This document shows, in pieces, positions 7,530 to 14,213 of a stretch of DNA of 24,532 nt. The notes under the pieces were generated by a model, which saw only the letters and a list, made by a program, of their open reading frames with translations, had not been told where the DNA came from and searched no databases. Position numbers and translations under genes: made by a program. Source of the stretch: JBEHWX01 sp048498995 (GTDB lineage Bacteria > Bacteroidota > Ignavibacteria > OLB7); NCBI GenBank assembly GCA_048498995.1, contig JBEHWX010000092.1:1-24532 (forward strand). The letters are read 5' to 3'. Numbering within the stretch: position 1 is the first letter of the stretch; every line of letters begins with the position of its first letter.

Positions 7530-8405
7530 TCATCCCCGGACCGGCGGCATCTCCGATGACGCATCGGGCGGGGCATCCGGCCGCTCCGGCGCCCCTTCCA
7601 GGGGAATGAGGCCGGCGGCCACGCGGCTCCGCAGAAGCTCGGTGAAGCTCCGCAGCTCCTCCTTGCCGGCCGTCGACGGCGCGGGAACCGGGTCGTGGAA
7701 GGTGATCGTCGCCTCGAGCGACGGCAGCTTCAGCAGCCGCCAGCCGTGGCTGGTGAAGGATGGGGCGGGATCGAACCAGTAGACCAGCTCCCGGTTGGCC
7801 GCCGTCAGCGGGTACTCGCCCAGCCGCGGATAGTTGATCGTGAACGGCTGCGCGAGCGTTCCGGTGCCGGCGATCGAGCCGAAGAGAAACGCCTTGAACC
7901 CTCCGACCCCCATCCCTCCGGTGGTTCCCCCCTCGGGAAAGATCGCGATCCGGACTCCCCGGCGCACCCGCTCGCCGATATCGGCCGAGGAGGCGATCGC
8001 CGAACGGAGCGATCGCCGGTCCAGGAACACCGTCCCGGCCAGCCGCGCGAACAGACCGATCACCGGCCAGTCCTTCACATCGTGTCGCGAGACGAAGACG
8101 CCGCCGACGCCCGTGGCGGCCACCAGGATATCCAGGTAGCTGACGTGGTTGCCGACGAAGACGCCGGCGCGGGGATCGCGGCGGCCGATCACCCGGATCC
8201 GCATGCCGAGCCCGAGCGCCAGCAGGCGGCAGACCGGCGAGGTGAGCGCCATCACGGCGCGCTCCCGGATCCGAGCGCCGAACAGCGATGTCCCTCCCAG
8301 CACGATCGCGCAGAAGGGGAGCAGCAGAAGCACGAGCACGAGGAGCAGGGCCAATCGGAGCACGCCTCTGAGGAGGCTCGACGGAAGCTCGGAGGATCGG
8401 GACAT
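7530..8405 (-). CDS. plsC: 1-acyl-sn-glycerol-3-phosphate acyltransferase family protein
   Basis: 291 aa, ATG at 8405. The PlsC family adds an acyl chain to lysophosphatidic acid (or another lysolipid) at the inner membrane. Seen: a long N-terminal hydrophobic segment (about 13-38), the catalytic HX4D box NHVSYLD (His87, Asp92), a second motif around GTVFLDRRS (about 124-132), and the substrate motif FPEGGTT (156-162). The last 25 residues are Pro-rich and low-complexity. The gene is divergent from the RNA methyltransferase (89-bp gap) and convergent with the preceding surface protein. PlsC proper or a related lyso-ornithine or lysolipid acyltransferase are both possible, because the family members share these motifs. 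Confidence 0.88.
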   Translation of the reverse strand: MSRSSELPSSLLRGVLRLALLLVLVLLLLPFCAIVLGGTSLFGARIRERAVMALTSPVCRLLALGLGMRIRVIGRRDPRAGVFVGNHVSYLDILVAATGVGGVFVSRHDVKDWPVIGLFARLAGTVFLDRRSLRSAIASSADIGERVRRGVRIAIFPEGGTTGGMGVGGFKAFLFGSIAGTGTLAQPFTINYPRLGEYPLTAANRELVYWFDPAPSFTSHGWRLLKLPSLEATITFHDPVPAPSTAGKEELRSFTELLRSRVAAGLIPLEGAPERPDAPPDASSEMPPVRG

Positions 8406-8474
8406 CGGCGTTCGGTCAGCGAGAGAGGTGCGTGGGAAGTTGCGAGGCGGGACGGCGGCGCTCCCGCGAGATGA

Positions 8475-8480
8475 TACAAT
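8475..8480 (+). promoter_or_regulatory. Possible -10 box of the RNA methyltransferase gene
   Basis: TGATACAAT, with TACAAT as the hexamer, ends 14 nt before the ATG at 8495, so the leader would be very short. I found no matching -35 box at 17 bp spacing. It is the only AT-rich stretch in the 89-bp divergent intergenic region. Confidence 0.25.
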
Positions 8481-8494
8481 CGTAGCTGGAACAG

Positions 8495-9034
8495 ATGCGC
8501 AAACTGATTCACGAGGAGATTCTCGGACAACGGCTCACCCCGGAGCGGGCGCTCGGCATGGAGCGGCATCCGGTGGTCGGCGTGCTCGAGGATATCCGCT
8601 CGCTCTACAACGTCGGCTCCTGCTTCCGCACCGCCGACGCGATGCTTCTGCGCAAGCTCGTGCTCACCGGCTTTACGCCGACGCCGCCGAGGAAGGAGAT
8701 CGCCAAGACCGCGCTCGGCGCCACCGAAAGCGTCCCCTGGGAGTTCTTTCGCGATCCGGCCGAGGGGGTCGAGCATCTGCGCCGGGAGGGGTATCGCGTC
8801 TACGCCCTCGAGATCGCCGAGGGGAGCGTTCAACTCGATCGGTTCCCCCCGCTCGACGGCCCGGTGGCCTTCGTTGCCGGCAACGAGATCGGCGGCGTCG
8901 GCGAAAGAACGCTTGCCCGCTGCGACGGCGCCATCGAGATCCCGATGTTCGGCGTGAAGCACTCGCTCAACGTGGCGGTCGCCTTCGGCATCGCCGCCTG
9001 GGAGCTGGTGAAGCTATCGACCGGACGCGGCTGA
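8495..9034 (+). CDS. TrmH/SpoU family RNA 2'-O-methyltransferase
   Basis: 179 aa from ATG 8495. This is a SPOUT methyltransferase without the N-terminal RNA-binding extension of larger SpoU enzymes. Seen: motif 1 YNVGSCFRTADA (38-49) with the catalytic-type Asn39 and Arg45, motif 2 VAFVAGNEIGGVGE, and motif 3 IPMFGVKHSLNVAVAFGIAAWEL, which carries the SAM-pocket residues. The target is probably a tRNA or rRNA ribose, but which one cannot be told from the sequence. The stop codon lies in the loop of a strong hairpin, and the following gene is convergent. Confidence 0.92.
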   Translation: MRKLIHEEILGQRLTPERALGMERHPVVGVLEDIRSLYNVGSCFRTADAMLLRKLVLTGFTPTPPRKEIAKTALGATESVPWEFFRDPAEGVEHLRREGYRVYALEIAEGSVQLDRFPPLDGPVAFVAGNEIGGVGERTLARCDGAIEIPMFGVKHSLNVAVAFGIAAWELVKLSTGRG

Positions 9035-9050
9035 GCTGCGTCCGGTCGAT
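9016..9050. terminator. Hairpin between convergent genes, likely bidirectional terminator
   Basis: A perfect 13-bp inverted repeat, ATCGACCGGACGC at 9016-9028 and GCGTCCGGTCGAT at 9038-9050, with a 9-nt loop that holds the TGA stop of the methyltransferase gene (9032-9034). It lies between two convergent genes. Neither side has a clear U tract, so it is either a poor intrinsic terminator, a 3'-end stabilising hairpin, or a block to convergent readthrough. Confidence 0.7.
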
Positions 9051-9087
9051 CGTTCCCGATGTCGTTACCGACGTGGCCAGGGCTTTC

Positions 9088-9396
9088 TCAGCCGACGTCG
9101 TTGAACTCGCCGTGCACCATCGTCACCAGCTTGCCTGCAAAGCCCATCACATCCTTCCCCGCCGCCTTGTTCTCCTCGCTCCCCATCGCAGCCTTGAACG
9201 CCTCCTTGTCGGCGAACACCATCTCGGCGATCAGATAATAGGGCGCCTCGCCGGCGAAGGCGCGCAGGTTCCGGCTCACGCTCATGCGCTCGAGGCCCGG
9301 GACCTTCCGCATCAGCGGCGCGTGAACCTCATCGTAATGCTTGTCGAACGCCTCGACGTCGTCGGGGCGGGTGAAGAAGGCGATCAGTTTGTACAT
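9088..9396 (-). CDS. EthD family protein
   Basis: 102 aa from the ATG at 9396 (the open frame continues upstream without homology). It is a ferredoxin-like alpha/beta barrel protein of the EthD/dabb-like class. Seen: YKLIAFFTRPDDVEAFDKHY, then HAPLMRKVPGLERMSV, which is the characteristic HxPL...PG pattern, and a C-terminal HGEF. Founding member EthD is needed for ether degradation in actinomycetes, but family members occur widely with unknown roles, so no substrate is proposed. It is a single gene, convergent with the RNA methyltransferase. Confidence 0.85.
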   Translation of the reverse strand: MYKLIAFFTRPDDVEAFDKHYDEVHAPLMRKVPGLERMSVSRNLRAFAGEAPYYLIAEMVFADKEAFKAAMGSEENKAAGKDVMGFAGKLVTMVHGEFNDVG

Positions 9397-9432
9397 CTCG
9401 TCTCGTGCGATTGCTTGCTGAAGTGTGGACGC

Positions 9433-9473
9433 TCCTCCGTCCGGCACGCGCCGGAGGAAGATCGGCCAATATA
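9433..9473 (-). promoter_or_regulatory. Possible promoter and adjacent inverted repeat of the EthD gene
   Basis: On the minus strand TATATTGGC (9465-9473) is an isolated AT-rich box 69 nt before the ATG. A 7-bp inverted repeat, TCCTCCG at 9433-9439 and CGGAGGA at 9452-9458, follows just where transcription would begin. No -35/-33 box was recognised. The remainder of 9397-9617 shows no gene. Confidence 0.25.
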
Positions 9474-9617
9474 CGAGTGACGGCCGGATGGCGAGGGAGG
9501 GGAGGAGCGACGCGCCGCCGCGTCGATGACGCCGGAACTGCCACGCCGTGGATGCGATGCCATTCCGGCGCGTGCCGCGGGTGCGGGAGGGGGAAGTGAG
9601 AGTCGCCGTGACGCCGG

Positions 9618-10229
9618 TTATCGCGTGAGGAGCCGCTGGATGGTCTCGCTCCGCTCCAGGCGGGTCATGGCGCTCAGGTCGTAGATATCGTCCTTCGGGC
9701 TGGCGATCTGTCCGATCACGTAGCCGATGAGCGCGCCGCTGGCCAGCCCGACGCCGAGAAAGGTGGAGGCCGGAGTTTCCGACTTACTGAGCGCGCCGGT
9801 GATGTAGCCGGCCACGCCGCCGGCCATGGCGCCGAAGCCGATCGTCCGCCAGGTGCTCCAGGCGCGGAGGCGTCTCAGCTCGGAGATCTGTTCCACCGGG
9901 ATCATGGCGGTGTCGCCGTCGCGCATCACCACAAGCCGGTCGCCGTTGAGATCGGAGAGCCCCACGCCGGAGTATGCCTCCCCCGAGGCGAGCGTCACGC
10001 GCCAGAGCCTTCCGGGGGGCTCCACGCGGCTCCCTTCCTGGGGCGCGGCGTCCGGCGGGGCGTTCGGCGCCGCGAGCACCGTCGCCGCGGATACCGGGAG
10101 CGGACGCGAGAGCGCGGCGCGGAGCGACGCGGATGGGGTCGGCTGCTGCGCGCCGGCGGAGGCAGCGGCCAGGAGGATCAGCGAGGAGATCGCGACGAGT
10201 CGCGGCATCGGCGTGTGGTTCGTTCGCAT
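9618..10229 (-). CDS. Secreted glycine-zipper protein of unknown function
   Basis: 203 aa from ATG 10229; a second ATG at 10208 also precedes the signal peptide (PRLVAISSLILLAAASAGA, cleavage before QQ). After a Pro/Ala-rich stretch, a small beta-rich block (SGEAYSGVGLSDLNGDRLVV followed by MIPVEQISELRRL) looks like a compact LSm/SH3-like fold in pattern only. The C-terminal half has two glycine-zipper hydrophobic segments (FGAMAGGVAGYITGAL and FLGVGLASGALIGYVIGQIA) of the kind that insert in membranes. The last residues are charged. I do not recognise a named family. It is the last of three genes in the same direction, but a 165-bp gap with a tandem repeat separates it from the one before. 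Confidence 0.72.
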   Translation of the reverse strand: MRTNHTPMPRLVAISSLILLAAASAGAQQPTPSASLRAALSRPLPVSAATVLAAPNAPPDAAPQEGSRVEPPGRLWRVTLASGEAYSGVGLSDLNGDRLVVMRDGDTAMIPVEQISELRRLRAWSTWRTIGFGAMAGGVAGYITGALSKSETPASTFLGVGLASGALIGYVIGQIASPKDDIYDLSAMTRLERSETIQRLLTR

Positions 10230-10331
10230 GGGTCTGTCGAAGGATCGGTTCGGTCGATCACCTCGACGAAGCATATTTCGGGCCAGCGACGATCGGCCGC
10301 CTCATCGAGCGGCGGCCGCGTCGGCGACATT

Positions 10332-10394
10332 CGTCATCGGGGGAGCGCGTCATCGGGGGAGCGCGTCATCGGGGGAGCGCGTCATCGGGAAGCG
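10332..10394. repeat. 16-bp intergenic tandem repeat
   Basis: Three perfect copies of CGTCATCGGGGGAGCG (10332-10347, 10348-10363, 10364-10379) and a fourth 15-bp copy with an A and one base missing (10380-10394). The array ends exactly at the stop codon of the small membrane protein gene and lies about 100 nt upstream of the glycine-zipper gene. The units are adjacent with no spacers, so this is not a CRISPR array. Confidence 0.92.
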
Positions 10395-10679
10395 CTACTC
10401 CTCCCGCTTCCGCTGGAGCGACCAGCTGATGAGCGTGGTGCAGGCCAGGATGATGACGCTGATCAGGCTGAAGACCTTCGGCAGCATGCCGGTCGCGCTC
10501 AGGATGGTGATCAGGCCGAGCGCTCCCGGGATCATCACCCAGAAGAAGACGCCATGCCCCTTGCGCCACCGCTGCTCCGGCGCGGTATCCGCCTTGCGGG
10601 CGTAGCTGATGGTCGAGAGGAAGCCGATGATCGGTATCACGATCACGATGCCGATCAGGAAGTACAGTGAGGTCGTCAC
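10395..10679 (-). CDS. Small membrane protein of unknown function
   Basis: 94 aa with a GTG start at 10679 that overlaps the stop codon of the thioesterase gene by 4 bp (GTGA), so translation is probably coupled. Three hydrophobic segments are visible: about 5-25 (LYFLIGIVIVIPIIGFLSTI), about 44-62 (VFFWVMIPGALGLITIL) and about 67-87 (VFSLISVIILACTTLISWSL). A charged loop lies between the first two, and the end is basic-acidic (QRKREE). No family was recognised. Tight overlap suggests a job linked to the thioesterase. Confidence 0.72.
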   Translation of the reverse strand: MTTSLYFLIGIVIVIPIIGFLSTISYARKADTAPEQRWRKGHGVFFWVMIPGALGLITILSATGMLPKVFSLISVIILACTTLISWSLQRKREE

Positions 10680-11095
10680 CGGTGTTGTCCGTCGTTCAAG
10701 TCCAGTTGCTGGAGCTCGGCGATTCTCCTCAGGAGCTTCTCCCTGGAGACCACCCGCTGCCGCTGCGATCCGCGCGCGATGATGCCGTTCCGGTTGCGTG
10801 CCTCGATCCGGCAGGTGATGCTTCGCCCCTCCACGCTCTCCAGCCGCGCCGTGATCTCGACGATCCAGCCGACCGGCGTGGCCTCCAGATGCTCGATCTC
10901 CACCGCGGAGCCCACGGCGTCCTCATCCGGTTCGAGGAACGGGAGGATCACCTGACGCGCGGCGTATTCGGCGTGCTCGATCAGGGCGAAGGTCGCGTAG
11001 AGCGGATGGATCCGGCAGTCGAAGAATCGCGCCGTCATCTCCTCGGTCACCCGCACCCGCATCGTGAAGTCGTGTCCGGTCGGAATGGATCGCAC
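10676..11095 (-). CDS. FlK-type (fluoroacetyl-CoA thioesterase-like) hotdog-fold thioesterase
   Basis: 139 aa, GTG start at 11095. The hotdog pattern is visible as HPLYATFALIEHAEYAARQ, VGSAVEIEHLEATPVG and RSITCRIEARNRNGIIARGS with final RQRVV. Aligned by spacing with FlK, whose catalytic triad is Thr42, Glu50 and His76, this protein has Thr35, Glu43 and His69 at exactly the same +8 and +34 intervals. It should hydrolyse an acyl-CoA thioester; the natural substrate is unknown, and fluoroacetyl-CoA is not implied. It heads a two-gene overlapping unit with the small membrane protein and is divergent from bchI. Confidence 0.83.
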   Translation of the reverse strand: MRSIPTGHDFTMRVRVTEEMTARFFDCRIHPLYATFALIEHAEYAARQVILPFLEPDEDAVGSAVEIEHLEATPVGWIVEITARLESVEGRSITCRIEARNRNGIIARGSQRQRVVSREKLLRRIAELQQLDLNDGQHR

Positions 11096-11193
11096 GGCGC
11101 GAATCTACGCCCCCGGCCACGATGCGGCAACCATTCCCCTCCTTCGGTCTGTCACGAACGGTCACCGCTCCGGTCGGTGCCGACGACATTTTC

Positions 11194-11219
11194 TATCTTC
11201 CGCCGGTTCCATTCAGGAG
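11194..11219 (+). promoter_or_regulatory. Possible -7 box and ribosome binding site of bchI
   Basis: TATCTTC at 11194-11200 is the AT-rich box nearest bchI, resembling that before the symporter operon. AGGAG at 11215-11219 lies 11 nt before the ATG at 11231 and supports this start over upstream in-frame codons. The two would imply a leader of about 20-25 nt. No -33 box was seen. Confidence 0.35.
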
Positions 11220-11230
11220 TGATTCTCTCG

Positions 11231-12283
11231 ATGATCAACAGCAGCGCGGAGCGCGCCCCGGTCTACCCCTTCGTCGCCATCGTCGGCCAGGAGGAGATGA
11301 AGCGCGCATTGATTCTGGTCGCCATCGATCCGGGGATCGGAGGGGTGATGATCATGGGGCATCGCGGCACCGGCAAGTCCACGTCGGTGCGGGCCCTTGC
11401 CGACATGATGCCCCGGCTGGAGGCGGTGGGGGGATGTCCGTTTCACTGCACCCCCGGCGCCACCGCCGGGCTCTGCGATCACTGCACCGGCGTCGATCCG
11501 GCGCCGTCGGTCGTTACCATCGACGTTCCGGTGGTCGACCTTCCCCTCGGCGCCACCGAGGACCGGGTGGCCGGGACGATCGACATCGAGCATGCGCTCC
11601 TGCATGGCCGCAAGCGCTTCGAGCCCGGGCTGCTGGCGCGCGCCAACCGCGGCTTCCTCTACATCGACGAGGTGAACCTGCTTGAGGATCATCTGGTCGA
11701 CCTGCTGCTGGACGTTGCCGCCAGCGGCGTCAACGTGGTGGAGCGGGAGGGGATCTCGATCCGGCATCCGGCGCGGATCGCGCTGGTCGGCAGCGGCAAC
11801 CCCGAGGAGGGGGAGCTCCGCCCGCAGCTGCTCGATCGCTTCGGGCTGCATGCCTCGATCGAGACCGAGCGGGCGCCGGAGCGGCGCATGGAGATCATCC
11901 GCCGTCGCCTCCGCTTCGACGACAACCCGGCGGCGTTCGTCCGGGAATGGGAGCCGGAGACCGTGCGGCTGCGTGAGCGGATCTCCGAAGCTCAGCGCGC
12001 CGTCGGCGCCATCGAGCTGCCGGATCGTCTCCTGGCCGCGATCGCCGCCATCTCCGCCGAGCTCGGCATCGACGGGCACCGCGGCGAGCTGGTGATGGCC
12101 CGCGCCTCCCGCGCCAACGCCGCCTTCGAGGGGAGGAGCGAGATCGCGCTGGAGGATCTGGCGGCCGTGGCTCCCATGGCCCTGCGACACCGCCTCCGGA
12201 AGGATCCGCTGGAGACCTCCGATCCCGGACGGCGCATCGAGGCGGTGCTCAAACGGGAACTGGGGCTCGAGCATGTCGACTGA
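11231..12283 (+). CDS. bchI: Magnesium chelatase AAA+ ATPase subunit (BchI/ChlI)
   Basis: 350 aa from ATG 11231; the frame is open far upstream but the family begins at about VYPFVAIVGQEEMKRAL and an AGGAG precedes this ATG. It is the motor that, with subunit D, drives metal insertion by the large H or CobN subunit. Seen: Walker A GHRGTGKST (43-51), the family block LPLGATEDRVAGTIDIE (104-120), Walker B FLYIDE (142-147), VEREGISIRHPAR, sensor 1 VGSGNPEEGELRPQ and LLDRFGLH with its arginine. Between Walker A and the LPLGATE block lies a cysteine cluster, Cys69, Cys73, Cys82 and Cys85, able in principle to bind a metal. The bchD start overlaps by 11 bp. Whether this pair serves bacteriochlorophyll or cobalamin synthesis is not shown here. 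Confidence 0.93.
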   Translation: MINSSAERAPVYPFVAIVGQEEMKRALILVAIDPGIGGVMIMGHRGTGKSTSVRALADMMPRLEAVGGCPFHCTPGATAGLCDHCTGVDPAPSVVTIDVPVVDLPLGATEDRVAGTIDIEHALLHGRKRFEPGLLARANRGFLYIDEVNLLEDHLVDLLLDVAASGVNVVEREGISIRHPARIALVGSGNPEEGELRPQLLDRFGLHASIETERAPERRMEIIRRRLRFDDNPAAFVREWEPETVRLRERISEAQRAVGAIELPDRLLAAIAAISAELGIDGHRGELVMARASRANAAFEGRSEIALEDLAAVAPMALRHRLRKDPLETSDPGRRIEAVLKRELGLEHVD

Positions 12284-14213
12284 TCCGGAAGGGAGCGCCG
12301 CCTACTTTCCCCTCTCCGCCTTCGCGGGGTTCGGCGCCGCGCGGCGCGCGCTCCTCTGCACCCTGGTCGATCCCGGCCTCGGCGGCGTGATCCTCTCCGG
12401 CCGCGTCGGTACCGGCAAGTCCGCGCTCCTGCGGAGCTTCGGGAGCTTCGTCCGCGCCCACGTCGACCCGGACACGCCGGTGGTGCGGGTTCCGATCGGC
12501 GTCACCGACGATCGCCTGATCGGCGGCGTCGATGTCGATGCCTCGCTGGCCAGCGGGGAGCGCCGCGTGCAGCGCGGCCTGATCGCCGAGGCTGATGGGG
12601 GATTTCTCCTCGTCGACGATCTGGCGCTGCTCGACCGCACCGCCATTGCCTCCATCACGCGGGCGCTGGAGACCGGCGAGAACATCTGCGAGCGGGAGGG
12701 AGTGAGCCGGTGCGATCCGGCCCGGTTCGTCCTGCTGGCCACCTCGGTGCCGAACGAGCGGGAGATCCCGATCGAGGTGGCCGACAAGGTGGCGTTCCTC
12801 CTCGGCGAGGAGCGGACGCTCTCGATCGATGGGGTCCGCATCCTCCTCCGGCGTCTCGATCGTCACGCGCGCGATCCGGTCGGCTTCGCGCGCGAGCATC
12901 GGGTGATGGAGCTTCGTCTGGCCGAACAGGTCGCCACCGCGCGTCTTCTGCACCAGATGATCCCGGTGGAGATGAACACGATGGGAACGATTCTGACCGA
13001 GGCCGCGAAGCTGAACGTGTCGGGGAACCGCGCCGAGGTGTTCGCCGCCCGGAGCGCGCGCGCCCACGCGGCATTGCGGGGGGCGCGGGAGATCGGTGAG
13101 GAGGAAATCCGCTTCGCGATCGCCACCGTGCTCGCGCCGCGGGCGCAGAACGTCCCGGATGAATCGGCCCCATCCCCGGAGGAGCAGCCCTCCGACGGCG
13201 GCCCCGGCAACGGTGAGGAGCGCCCGGCCGAGCAGCCCCGCGAGGATGCCGCGGGCGCCGGCGCCGATGGGCGCGCCGGAGGGGATGATCAGATCGATGC
13301 CGGCGGAGCCGGCGAGGGGAATGCGTCCGGTGAAGGGGGGGATCGCGTCCTCGATCCGGTCGATTTCAACGCGCCGCTGATCGATCTCGACCAGTTCTTC
13401 TCGCACGGACGGAGCGCCGGACCGGGGAGTCGCGGCGAGGCGGGAGAGTGGGCGCGCGGACGCCATGTCCGCTCGACCGAGGATGATCTGCGGGGGAAGC
13501 GGATCGCCGTGGGGCCTACGCTGCGGGCCGCGGCGCCGCATCAGCGCTCGCGCCGCGCCGAGGGGGAGGAGCGTGTCGTGGTGCGTCCGGAGGATATCCG
13601 GGTGAAGCGCTTCGTGCATCAGGCCGGCACCCTCTTCATCTTCTGCGTGGATGCCTCCGGCTCGATGGCGATGAACAGGATGCGTGAGGCGAAGGGGGCG
13701 GTGACGCGTCTGCTGCAGGATGCCTACGTCAATCGCGACACGGTGGCGCTCATCTCCTTTCGCGGCACGGAGGCGGAGGTACTGCTTCCGCCGACAAGCT
13801 CGGTGGAGCGCGCCAAGCGCTCGCTCGATGTGCTGCCGACCGGCGGCGGCACTCCCCTTGCCTCCGGCCTGGTGAAGGCCTACGCGCTCGTGGCCGCCGC
13901 GCGCCGACGTGGGGTGGAACAGGTGCTGGTGGTGCTCCTCACCGATGGCCGCGCGAACGTGCCCCTTACCGAGAACGCCGCCGGGATGATCATGGAGCTC
14001 CGGCGCCGGCACGTCAGGCAGGAGATGGAGAACGTGGCGCTCCTGTTCCGTCGCGATGGGATCAGGGCGCTCGTGATCGACACGCGGCAGACCTTCGGCG
14101 CCGCCTCGGAGGCGGTCCGCCTGGCGGAGATGCTCGACGCGCGCTACTACTATCTGCCGAAGATCGACGCCGGCGGGATCGTTTCGGTGGTGCGAGGCGC
14201 CGCCTCGGAGTGA
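12273..14213 (+). CDS. bchD: Magnesium chelatase subunit D (AAA+ and vWA domains)
   Basis: 646 aa, ATG 12273. The N-terminal AAA+ module (about 1-290) has an intact Walker A GRVGTGKSA (43-51) and a Walker B-like FLLVDD (111-116), where the second Asp replaces the catalytic Glu. The arginine-bearing LLDRFG block of subunit I is absent, as expected for the D subunit. A Pro/Glu/Gly/Asp-rich linker follows (about 295-365). The C-terminal vWA domain has the MIDAS motif DASGS (460-464) and the TGGGTPLASGL loop. D platforms the I ring and reports to the catalytic subunit. It is translationally coupled to bchI (11-bp overlap) and ends 39 bp before the convergent low-GC island. No bchH or cobN gene is in the window. 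Confidence 0.92.
   Translation: MSTDPEGSAAYFPLSAFAGFGAARRALLCTLVDPGLGGVILSGRVGTGKSALLRSFGSFVRAHVDPDTPVVRVPIGVTDDRLIGGVDVDASLASGERRVQRGLIAEADGGFLLVDDLALLDRTAIASITRALETGENICEREGVSRCDPARFVLLATSVPNEREIPIEVADKVAFLLGEERTLSIDGVRILLRRLDRHARDPVGFAREHRVMELRLAEQVATARLLHQMIPVEMNTMGTILTEAAKLNVSGNRAEVFAARSARAHAALRGAREIGEEEIRFAIATVLAPRAQNVPDESAPSPEEQPSDGGPGNGEERPAEQPREDAAGAGADGRAGGDDQIDAGGAGEGNASGEGGDRVLDPVDFNAPLIDLDQFFSHGRSAGPGSRGEAGEWARGRHVRSTEDDLRGKRIAVGPTLRAAAPHQRSRRAEGEERVVVRPEDIRVKRFVHQAGTLFIFCVDASGSMAMNRMREAKGAVTRLLQDAYVNRDTVALISFRGTEAEVLLPPTSSVERAKRSLDVLPTGGGTPLASGLVKAYALVAAARRRGVEQVLVVLLTDGRANVPLTENAAGMIMELRRRHVRQEMENVALLFRRDGIRALVIDTRQTFGAASEAVRLAEMLDARYYYLPKIDAGGIVSVVRGAASE

Noticed and set aside
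10332..10394. CRISPR array
   Set aside because: The 16-bp units are adjacent with no spacers and too short; no cas gene is present.
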